Positions 1-8,992 of a stretch of 64,000 bases of DNA are shown here, one piece after another. The stretch spans positions 5,952,001 to 6,016,000 of the forward strand of contig AP026540.1 in assembly GCA_026075535.2 (NCBI GenBank), given 5' to 3'. This DNA is from Tricholoma matsutake. Lineage: Eukaryota > Basidiomycota > Agaricomycetes > Agaricales > Tricholomataceae. The position numbers and the translations under genes are program-made. The notes below the pieces were generated by a model. It worked only from the letters and a program-made list of their open reading frames with translations, did not search any database and was not told the DNA's origin. Each line of letters begins with the position of its first letter. Position 1 is the first letter of the stretch.

Positions 1-440
1 GACGAGCAGTGGGGAACTGCTGGCTACTGCACCAGTTTGGGCCTCAAACTGTTTGGTAAAACAATTCGCGAGGGCTCTCACTTCTCAACAAAGTTGTTGA
101 GGATCATAAATGATCGTGCTTCTGCAGCGATCAACTAACTCACTTGTTGCCTGGGTGAAATGCTTGGCAGTGAGCTCTTTGATGGACATACAGATTTGAT
201 GCTCATTGGCATCGAAAAAAATTCGTGTTTTTTCACAGTCTTGTGCCATGCAAGGCTGTGATGTGGCACGATGCTTCGATGCATCGTGCTGCTGTTTCAG
301 GTTGATATGGCCCAAAAAAGGGTTGTCTGGTGCCCACGAGGCATCAGTGCACTTTGGGAAGTCTCTGGGATGGTGCCAGAGGGGGAAATCAGGGTCGATG
401 TTGATGGGCTGATAATGAACATGTGAACATTCACCATGAG
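1..440. other. unassigned flank at left edge
   Basis: No recognisable gene. The minus strand has an open stretch at about 85-315 (around 76 codons) that could be an exon of an unknown protein, but it matches no family I recognise. The sequence ends at a foldback element starting at 443. Confidence 0.3.
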
Positions 441-442
441 TA

Positions 443-812
443 GTGTTGCCACTGGCTCAGCCAAGGTTTTTCCATAAAATGGCTATAGCATACCAGATAC
501 ATTTCCTAAATTCACTAGGATATTTGAGCATATGGACCAGCCCATAAGCCGAGGGGTCTTCTGCCAACATTATCTGACCGGATCCCCCATTCCTGACTTA
601 TTCACTCAGCTTTGATTTCAAGCCGAGCCATCAAGCTGAATTTCATTTATTACATAACTCAGGGACAATTGATCAGTTCAACTAATTTTGGCAGACAACC
701 CCTCGGCTTATGGGCCCATCCACATGCTCAAATATCTTGGTGAATTTAGGAAATTTACCTGGCATGCTATAGCCATTTTATTGAAAAACCTCGGCTGAGC
801 CAGTGGCAACAC
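443..812. mobile_element. foldback/MITE-like element, TA target duplication
   Basis: Two inverted arms of about 125 bp (443-567 and 688-812) match with few mismatches around a ~120 bp loop. Both ends read GTGTTGCCACTGGCTCAGCC inward, and the whole unit is bracketed by TA (441-442 and 813-814). Long terminal inverted repeats and a TA duplication are typical of Tc1/mariner-type non-autonomous elements. There is no coding capacity, so the element would need a transposase supplied elsewhere. Confidence 0.75.
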
Positions 813-870
813 TAACCACAAGGCATGATGGGTTTTGAATATGTATATGACTTTTTTATGTCAAAAAAAG

Positions 871-1064
871 TATAGTGAGTCGGGGGTAGTTTAAGTTAGA
901 TCACACTGGGCAATGACACGAATAACGTATAAATTGGGTTGAGTGAGTGATCTGGTGTAAACTAAGGTACAAATTAGGAAGGAGCTGGTTTTTATAGAAA
1001 CCAGCTGCCTTGAAATATAATAGATACAAACTTGATCCCCCCAGGGTTGGTGGGGATCACTACA
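871..1064 (-). mobile_element. solo LTR-like sequence, related to the element III LTR
   Basis: Read on the minus strand this ~194 bp block begins TGTAGTGATCC and ends in GACTCACTATA. It shares its start, an ATATTTC block, a GCTGG...CTATAAA...CCAGC region and its end with the 199 bp LTR at 19128-19326. The terminal TG..CA is partly lost (TA at one end) and no target duplication is visible, so it may be a solo LTR or a fragment. Confidence 0.5.
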
Positions 1065-1298
1065 CACCAGCACTGTCCATGTCACCAGCACTGTCCATGT
1101 CACCAGCACTGTCCATGTCACCAGCACTGTCCATGTCACCAGCACTGTCCATGTCACCAGCACTGTCCATGTCACCAGCACTGTCCATGTCACCAGCACT
1201 GTCCATGTCACCAGCACTGTCCATGTCACCAGCACTGTCCATGTCACCAGCACTGTCCATGTCACCAGCACTGTCCATGTCACCAGCACTGTCCATGT
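1065..1298. repeat. 18-bp minisatellite, 13 identical copies
   Basis: Thirteen perfect tandem copies of CACCAGCACTGTCCATGT. Because 18 is a multiple of three, several frames stay open on both strands; these are artefacts of the repeat. Degenerate single copies of the same motif occur in the related element IIIa near 27610-27730, so the array grew inside an element's internal region. Confidence 0.95.
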
Positions 1299-1638
1299 CA
1301 CCAGCACCATCACCAGCCCATCCACGTCCTTGTCCTCACCCATCCTCATCAATGTTCACTTATGACTCAGTGTTTTTGTAAACATGTAAAGTTATTTTTG
1401 TTTACCATGACCATGTTTACCCTGCCACTCTCCCCCCCCAGTCATTTTTTTTGGAATGAGAGAGTGTAAGAGTGCCTCTTACATCATCAAACCATTATCA
1501 CATGTTATTCTGAAAGTATATAGTCCATACTTCGAGTACTTGTACTGTACCTTAGTTTCCTCCCCCAAAATATACCAAGTTCCTTACATGTTCCTGTCCC
1601 CTTGAGTCTTGAGTGTTGGAAGCTCCGGCTTCCTTTCA
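1065..1638 (+). mobile_element. 3' part of a small non-autonomous LTR element (IIIa family)
   Basis: The stretch after the minisatellite (about 1360-1464) matches the 3' internal end of element IIIa (27760-27861): ACTCAGTGTT, a run of C, TCATTTTTTT, then the purine tract GGAATGAGAGAG. The 174 bp 3' LTR is 1465-1638. It starts TGTAAGAG, ends in TTCCTTTCA, and carries the same TGTTGGAAGCTCCGGCTTCC stem as IIIa. The 5' half is missing or lies left of the solo LTR at 871. Confidence 0.75.
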
Positions 1639-2175
1639 TACTGGTCATGAGCCTTGATGTCAAAATTAATTGCTGCAGTAGGATTAGAAGGTGTTGCACA
1701 AAATATATCCATCACCATGCATTGATCACCTTGCAGCTCAGCTGTTTGGTGTGGATAAATAAGAATAACACCTGCTTCCCAGGCACTGAACACACAGATC
1801 CATTCTGCTTTGGTACAAGCAGGGTGTTTTGCTGAGAGATGGGTTTTCTTCACAATTGTGAACCCTGCTGTGAAATCTTCTGCTTTGTCATTGTGATCAT
1901 AACCTTGCTCCATGGAAGCAAAGAGTTTTGCAAAGTCAACAAATTCTTTGAGGAGGATCTTCTTCCAAATTGAATGGGGGAGTGGATCAATTAGGGGAGA
2001 TAGCTGGGCATTGGTAATGGTGGAGTCACAAAAAGTTTCATTCTTGAATAAACCCCTAATTTCCCTGGTCTTCTTCAAGTATGGTTCATCCTTTGCAGGA
2101 CCAGCAATGCTAGCAAGATGTGGTGTGATAACAGCTGGAGAATTGTTGGCATGGGACCCTCCAAGCAGAGCAATC
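1639..2175 (-). pseudogene. fragment of unknown fungal protein gene
   Basis: The minus strand is open across the whole interval between two LTR insertions. The protein contains a W-K-x2-L-x-E-F-V-D-F-x-K-L block, a GYDHND motif and a W-x-V-F-x-A-W-x-A-G block. It resembles an uncharacterised family I associate with repeat-rich basidiomycete loci; its function is unknown. Element I inserted at its upstream side (2176) and the IIIa-type LTR at its downstream side (1638), so both ends are lost. It is the oldest layer visible at this end of the nest. Confidence 0.45.
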
Positions 2176-2396
2176 TGTAAGCTTACCTCAAATAGAGTTA
2201 AGCTTCACTAGCTCAGGCAGAATAGGACCAGAGTATATAACAAAGCGAGAAGGTATAGGGATAATACAGCAGTGAGCGGGGTGAATGTAAGAGGGAAAAG
2301 GAAGATGATCAGAAGATGACGAGTTAGTAGGTATATATGGGGGAATATGACAGGTGTCCAAACATGAGTAATGGATGAGTAAGCTCCAGGATTACA
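2176..2396 (-). mobile_element. 3' LTR of Gypsy element I
   Basis: Read on the minus strand this 221 bp block starts TGTAATCC and ends GGTAAGCTTACA (TG..CA). It is preceded by the polypurine tract AGAGGGGGGGAGGG at 2397-2411. It lies just downstream of the end of the element I chromodomain, as expected of a 3' LTR. The other LTR is not in the window. Confidence 0.75.
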
Positions 2397-2553
2397 CCCT
2401 CCCCCCCTCTGAAAAATTCTGCAACATCAGCCAGGCAACAAAGAGAAGGGAAAATAAGGTAATGTAGAAACTGCTCATCAGGTACCAGAGGGAAAAGCTA
2501 CCGGTGGCAGGGACATGGTGAAGGTAAACTGTACATAACACCCTCACCAATTT

Positions 2554-3184
2554 CCTTCCAACCAGTCATCCAATGCCACATTGTCCACAAGTTCTGATCC
2601 AGGAAGCCATTTGTCCTCTTCAGGGCCATAGCCTAGCTACCAGACGAGGTATTGCATGCTGCACCTGCATTTGTGTGCATCGATGATTTTTTTAATGTAG
2701 TATTCTTGTACACCATCTTCTGTAATGATGGAGCCAGGGCATGCCAGTTCACGAGAGGGGAAGAGTAACCAGTCATTCTCATTGTAGGGGATGACTTCTG
2801 CTCTGTGGAATGTGGGATATATGTTTGAGGAGGGTGGCAGATTGAGCGTGACTGTAGACGCCTCATGGTTGATGTCTGCAATAAAGTAAGGACCATCAAA
2901 CCTGGGCATAAATTTAGCCACTCATTTCTCACCTTTAGCCACATATTGCTGTTGCCTATTTTTGGTAGATAACATGATGTGATTGCCAATGTTGAGCTCG
3001 AGGTCTGTGTTCTGGGTAAGGTTGGCATAAGCAGCCTGTGTCACTTTTGCCTTCAGCAGGTTGTTCTGTGCTCCAAAGACATCCTGTTGTAATCTGTCAA
3101 TGAGTTCCCATGGCCTTTGTTCCTTGGGTGTCATCGTCACAATGGGTGTGATCAAGGGAGGGATTAGGTGAGGGCTTTGACCCA
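2554..3184 (-). pseudogene. element I integrase tail and chromodomain
   Basis: The minus strand runs from GQSPHLIPPL (integrase C-terminal part) through a basic GPY-like segment (FDGPYFIADI) to a chromodomain with QYLVW and GYGPEEDKWLPGSEL. One in-frame TAG replaces the Trp of the chromodomain VRW motif (both CGG and TGG appear to have undergone C-to-T or G-to-A change), and a frame change lies near 2920. The integrase core continues beyond the CACTA insertion at 6157. Confidence 0.8.
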
Positions 3185-6153
3185 CACTATAGGGCCCAAG
3201 AGGTAGGAAAACTATCCCACATTTCATACCTTTAGATAGTGTAAAATGATATATTTATGGTATAGTTTTCATGTATTGATAAACCCCAAAATGGAATAAG
3301 TTTCATCAGGAGTTGGCATAGAAATCTACCACTAAGAGGAGTGAAAAAGAATGCTTTTTCCTACCTGTAAGGGATGAGTCGATGGGATGAAAACCTCCCA
3401 CATTTTGTCCCCCAGTTCATCCCACACCAAATTCATTCCATGGGATGGTTTTCATCTTTATATAGGCATAAATAACACCCCTCTACCTGGGTTGAATTTC
3501 ATCAACTTTCCAGGGGTTTAAGAGGAATGAAAGAACCTGCCTACAATGTATTTTCATCCCATTAGGGATGTTGGCTGGATGAATTTCTCCTTTTTACAAA
3601 GGAATTTTCAGACCATTGATAGAATAGTTTCATCATGTATCAGAATAAATTTCAAGCCACTAAAATACAAAATCTGCGCGAAAGAAGCGAAAAAATCCCC
3701 CTGACCCCTGATGCCCCATCATTGTGTCCCCATCAGCCCATCGTGTCACTGTCATTGTCATCATCATTGTCATTGTCTGTCTGTCCCATTGTCCCATTGT
3801 CCCATTGTTTGGCATCCCATCCCTGTTTGTCTGCATTTGGTGTCCATGTCCCTTTGTCCTGTCATGTCCCTCATCCAGTGTGGCAGTCGAGGTTGTCATG
3901 GTGTGGTGTGGTGCCCTATCCTGTCGTTGTGCCAGTCCTTGTTGTCCCACTCCCTCCTCACCCCACAAGCAGGGGCTTGTGGCAGTAGGGGTGGGTGGGT
4001 TATCATAAATAGTACCTAAAAAAGTTGGTTAGTACAAAGTAAGAGAAGAAACAAAACTTACCTATGGCCCAAGAGATGTCAACATCTCTTGGGCCATATT
4101 TCTATTTCCTCATCTCCCCGTCATCCCTCACGTCCCCATCCCCTGTTCATCATTGTCCCCATTCTGTCGTACCTTGTCATCGGCTGCTAGCACTCACGAT
4201 CCACCCCGCAAGCAGTGGCTCCCAGGGCTGGGGGCAGTTGCAGGGTTATTCCTGTCGTTGGCCTTGTTGTTCCCCATCCCACCCCACAAGCACTGGCAGT
4301 TGAGGGTGCTGGTGTGGTGTCTTGGTTGCTGTCTCATGCCAGCCATTCATGGTGGTGTATCTTGCAGGTGGGGGGTTAAAGCAGGTGGGTGTGGGTGTGC
4401 CGTCTTGGTGCGGTCTCATTATTATAGCAGTTAGAACCTAAATAAATAAAAAAACATTAATTAATCGAACAAAAAGAGAAAGAACATGAAAAAAAATTAC
4501 CTGGGGCCCACATGACATCGTCATTGTGTGGGCCCGATGTAGTCCATTGCTTGTAGGCGTTCGGGGGGTGCCATTGTAGGTGCCACCTCTCATCGTGGCT
4601 GGTAGTTAGTTAGTACCTAAAAGAGTTTGTTAGTAACAAAAAAATGAAATGAGAAAAGAAAAGAAAAAACTTACCTGGGGCCCAAGAGATGTTGACAACA
4701 TCTCTTGGGCCTTTTTTCATCATTCCTGTCTAGCCTGGGTCTCCCATTGTCCCCCCCTCCTCCTGGTTGTTGTGGGCACCCTCGTCCTCGCACTCCCCAT
4801 CCACCACGTGAGCAATTGCTCGTGGCAGTTGTGGGGGGTGCTGGTTGTCATTGGCATCACACTCCCCTAATCGCCGTTGTTGTTGTTGTTCCACCCGCAA
4901 TCCACAGTCATAGGGCTGGGGCGGGTGCCATCTCGTTCCCCGTCATCCCCTCATCACCATTGTTGGTACTGTCATGGTGGCCACCCCTCCCTGCTGGGTT
5001 GTCATGTTCATTCCTCCTCTTCCCATCTTGCCATCCCTGTCATCCTGTCTTGTCATCGTCATTCCACCCACCATCCACCCCATGAGCAGTTGCTTGTGAG
5101 GCTGGAGGCAGGTGGTGTGGGCATGGCTGTTCCTTGCCATCTCCTACTCACCCCGGTACATCTGCACCTGTGATCCACCCTGCAAGCAGTGGCTCGCAGG
5201 CGAGGGGTGGGTGCTGGTTGTAATGGTCCTGTTGGCTTGTTGTCATGGGTGTATCGCGTTGGCATGTGTCGCTGGCAGTAGTATACTCCTAAAAAATTAA
5301 CAAAATACATTGGTTAGATGATAAAAACAAGGAATGCAGAAAATAAAAACTTACCTTGGGCCCAAATGATGCAATCGTCATTTGGGCCCGCATTGTATCT
5401 GAGAGGGTTTGTCGGCAGCCATTGGTGGCTCTTGCTGGCATGAGAATGGGTGTGGGAGTGGTGGTGGATGTTGACAGAGTGGGTAGTGGTGAGGAAGGGA
5501 GGGCGGTGGCATCGTCAAAGTGGTTATGGTTGATGGATGTTCAACATTCACCATGTGATGTGTTGAGGGTGGGCTGCAAATGACTTGTCAGTAAAACAAT
5601 TACAACACAAATGAAAAATCCCCTTTTCTGGGATGAAAAAAATTCTCTTAACACTTGTAATCCTGAAGTGTGAAAAGTATCCTCTCATTCTGACTGAAAA
5701 CAATAACAATAATACCTGAGCAAGGAACAGTCAATTCAATATTTAATGAAAGAAATTTCCCTACTAAAATCATCTCATAATAGTATGAAATTTGGATGTT
5801 ATTTCAGGCTGAAAATACATGTTATTCATGCCTTTGTGGCAGGAAACACTATCCCATAAATTGTTGAAAAGTTTGATGAAAATTCATACATTAAGATGGT
5901 TGCAAATCCATACCCTCATCTTGGATTAAAATCATCCCCTGTATTTCATCCCCTTGTAAAATGAAAATTCATCCCATTAGGTTAAGCATATTTAGTAAGG
6001 TAGCACATATGAACTCCATCCCTTGGATGGCTGAAATATTTGGGATGAAAATTCATCCCAAATTCATCCACCCTGAATTCAGCCATTTATGTTAGGAAAT
6101 TCACATTTCTGAATTTAAATGGCTGAAAATCATATTGTGCTAGGTCCACAGTG
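3185..6153. mobile_element. CACTA (CMC/EnSpm)-type DNA element, non-autonomous
   Basis: The ends are inverted: CACTATAGGGCCC at the left and, reading in from the right, CACTGTGGACC. The flanks carry a 3-bp duplication CCA (3182-3184 and 6154-6156). Removing the insert plus one CCA restores the reading frame of the interrupted integrase (R-L-G-Q-S). CACTR ends and 3-bp duplications define the CACTA superfamily. About 400 bp at each side is AT-rich with many inverted copies of GGGATGAAA/TTCATCCCA, like CACTA subterminal repeats. No transposase is seen; the middle holds the spliced repeat gene described separately. Confidence 0.72.
3660..5560 (-). pseudogene. repeat gene with GPRD..ISWA exon modules
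   Basis: Four textbook introns on the minus strand: 5289-5354, 4617-4674, 4438-4500 and 4016-4061. Most have GTAAGT donors, TACTAAC branch points and TTTAG acceptors. Three of the exons before them end in a palindrome that reads GPRDVDISWAI, GPRDVVNISWAP or GPNDDCIIWAQ, split after the first base of the next codon (phase 1). The last exon runs in frame to a stop at 3660. A second recurring motif (EPLLAGWIV, HKQLLMGWMV) lies between modules. Stops between modules mean it is degenerate or a set of short genes. Product unknown. Confidence 0.5.
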
Positions 6154-6156
6154 CCA

Positions 6157-7289
6157 GTCGCAGTTGGAAGGGGGAGAAACCAGTTGATTTGTTCACAGTG
6201 TTCATCAGGTCAAAATGTACCTGGGGCAGTGCTCTTGCCCAGCCTTTTTGATTCTGGGCCACATGATAGCAGAGTGCCTGGTTCATGGTTTTATTAGTTC
6301 TTTCACTCATGCTGTCAGTTTGTGGGTGATACGTGGAGGACATCTTTAACTTAATGCCCATTAGCTTGTGTAGTGCAGTCCAGAATTTAGACATGAATAG
6401 CTTATCATGGTCAGATACGATTTCCAGTGGTAATCCATTTTCACAGTACCAGTGGTCAAAAAAGATGGTGGCAAGGTCCGGTGCTGTAATGTCCATTTGT
6501 GTTGTGATAATTTGGATGTTGGTGTTCAGTCTGTTTGTCATTGTTAAAATACAATTGAACCCATTATCTTTAGGCAGTGGCCCAATGAAGTCCATTGCTA
6601 CTGAGTCACCTTGTTGGTCAGGTATGGGTAATGGATGCAATGGCCCTGCCGGCCTTGTGGTTTTGGATTTGTTGTGTTGGCACTCGGAGCAGCTGGGTAC
6701 ATAGGTGGTTTCTAAATCCCAGTGCATGTTTGGCCAGTAGTAGGAGTTTTGCAATGTGCCATATGACTTCTCAAATCCAAAGTGGCCTAACAAGTCATGT
6801 GCCAGATGGAACAGGGACTCTCAAATGCTACTGGCAGCAGGTATCACCAGCTGGTCCCCAATGAACATCAGCTTGTCTATTTTGTGGACTGCTGGCATGC
6901 CTGGTGCAGCACTTTGTAGCTTTTTGCACCAGGAGTCTGTCTTGTAACTGTTAATGATAGTGGTGTGTAACTCTAGATCTTGTGATATGAACAGCACAGC
7001 TGTTATGGCTTGTGTTAATGCAGCATCAGTTTCAGCCAGCAGTAGGCAAGTGTATGTTGCCAGCAGGACAGTGTTGATGGTCATAGCGCTGTCATCATCA
7101 TCAGGACAGTAGTCATAGGGCGCTCTAGTGGTCAGGATTGCGGCTTCACTAGAGGGGGAGAGGGTTGTAAGCAAACAGGACAAGGTGTCTGCCACAGTGT
7201 TATTGTCTCCTTTGATGTATATGATCTTGGCATCATATTGTGACATGAATTCCATCCACCATGCTTGGCAGTGTGATAAGTCTGATTGG
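6157..7289 (-). pseudogene. element I RNase H end and integrase core
   Basis: The upstream part holds the RNase H end (QAWWMEFMSQYDAKIIYIKG, then DNNTVADTLS). The integrase zinc domain follows (HDLLGHFG...H, CSECQ), then the DDE core: MDFIGPLP, SDHDKLF and the glutamate in SMSERTNKT. One TGA lies where arginine is expected, just before the zinc domain (~6817). The piece joins RNase H at 13158 across Gypsy II, and the chromodomain piece at 3184 across the CACTA element. Confidence 0.85.
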
Positions 7290-7403
7290 TGTAAGCATGG
7301 CTTACATAACACCATTGATATCTATTTGTACATGACTCCCTTCAGACTTTATAGGTTAGCATGTATACGGTTGGATTCATTCTTCCTTTTTCCCTGAACT
7401 CTA
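7290..7403 (+). mobile_element. 5' LTR of Gypsy element II
   Basis: This 114 bp repeat begins TGTAAGCATGGCTTACA, a short hairpin, and ends GAACTCTA. The partner is 13044-13157. The two differ at six positions, all transitions and five at CpG sites, including one CpG that became TG in one copy and CA in the other. Confidence 0.85.
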
Positions 7404-7630
7404 CCTTAATACTCTGCTTTTCTTGTAATGTCTCTTACTTCTAATTACACAGCGTTATCTTGTTATTTGCGTAATTAGCAGTGAGTGTTCCGTTATTCTT
7501 TTCCCTCTGCATTCCCCAGTGTTTCCTATTCCCCATTAAGGGATAGGTTTCCACTTTTTTTTAACACCGATCAATGCTGTGTTATTGTGCTAAGCGATAA
7601 ACATTGCATGACAGTAGAACACTGTCTTGG

Positions 7631-8989
7631 ATGCCGTCAGTCCATATCCCCCTTACTACTCGTAGTAGGGCGAGGGAAAACACTCTTACACCTAACACCG
7701 TGTCTCCGCTTGTTGCTGCACCTGTCACTACGAACAATGTGCTATATTTTGACGTCACTGACGCCGTGCTTTCATCTCCTCTCACTCCAATCAGCTCAAA
7801 TGCCTCACATTCTTCCACTTGCTCTGTGTCACCATCTATCAGCTCAGACAACACACACACATCCACTCGTTCTGCACCGTCATATACCAGCTCAAACGAC
7901 ACGCATACACCCACTTGTTCCACGCCGTCGCCTACCAGTTCAAATGACACACATACATCCACTCGTTCCATATTGCCACCCCCACATAAACCTCACCACA
8001 AATGAGAGTCTTCATCATCTTCAGACGACTATCGTGCAGTACCATCAATAACAACAATGTCTTCCAATACCGCTACCGCTATCTTGAGTCTGAACAATGG
8101 CAAATGCCCCATGGTCTCCGCAGGGACTATGACACCTGAGTTGCTTCACCGATTTGAACACCACGCTCACGGATACCTTCAGAACAAAGAAGGTCTCAAT
8201 CCGAAAAATTTTGTAGATCACATCATATACTCTTTCAAAGACGCCCTGTTCTCGGATTGGTATCAGTCCCAACAAGAGCTCCTGTCTACATTGTCCTTCA
8301 ATGACTTCATGATAAAGGTCCACACTCGTTGGTTGCCCAAACGTTGGCAACAAGAGCTTGCCCGAAAGGTTCAGTCTACCAAACAGAATAAAACTCCGTT
8401 CTCCAATTTCATAGACTCCTTGTGCCATGACAATCTCTTACTCAAAGGATCCCAATTCCACCTTTCACCTTCTCAGTTACACACTCAGATTGAATCGAAC
8501 ATCTCCCCAGAACTCGCCGCTGCCTTTGACCATTGGAAGGATAATCATGACTCCTCTGACAATGAAGTTAACGATGTCGACGATGATGTCGATGCTGATG
8601 CTGTGGCGGCTGCTAAAGCTGCCACAGATGCATTGAAGGCAGAGGTGAGACTGCAATCGTTTGTTGACACGTTGACAAAACTTGATCAAAAACTCATTGA
8701 AGATAGGACTGCTCGCAAGCGTGATGCCGAGGAGGCTGCGAGGAGCTTGAAACGCTCCAGCTCCACTGTCGGTCTTGCTGATGGTGCTCATCGTGCTCCC
8801 TATTCTCAAAACCAGCCCGCAACAAATGGTCGTGCTCAAGTGTCGACTTCGAACTCACGCCCTCCTAAGTTAACTGATCGCAAAAGAAAATACCTCAAAA
8901 CCTACAATGGGTGTAAGAAGTGCCGAGGGTTTTACATGCCTGATGGTCATCCTTGCGAATTCCCTACTGGTGAAGGGTATGTTGAGTGA
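7631..8989 (+). pseudogene. element II gag
   Basis: Gag polyprotein of the element, expected to form the cytoplasmic particle. From ATG 7631 there is a Ser/Thr-rich head that includes four ~48 bp tandem repeats (about 7790-7980), then an in-frame TGA at 8003 where arginine is likely. Next comes the capsid-like region from ATG 8057 (MSSNTATAI), an acidic/alanine-rich stretch, and a degenerate zinc knuckle (NGCKKCRGFYMPDGHPC). The head shares PLTTRSRAR with element VI. An alternative is initiation at 8057, which would give an intact 310-residue Gag. Confidence 0.75.
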
Positions 8990-8992
8990 TCG

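Noticed and set aside
1010..1469. Open frames of 120-150 codons on both strands over the 18-bp array
   Set aside because: They exist only because the unit is a multiple of three; composition is pure repeat and several frames are open at once.
4064..4097. Rho-independent terminator or microRNA hairpin
   Set aside because: The palindrome is followed on the minus strand by a strong splice donor and encodes a conserved peptide in several copies; the organism is a fungus.
3185..6153. Helitron (hairpin at 6078-6127 followed by CTAG near the right end)
   Set aside because: Insertion is not between A and T, and CACTR inverted ends with a 3-bp duplication explain the borders better.
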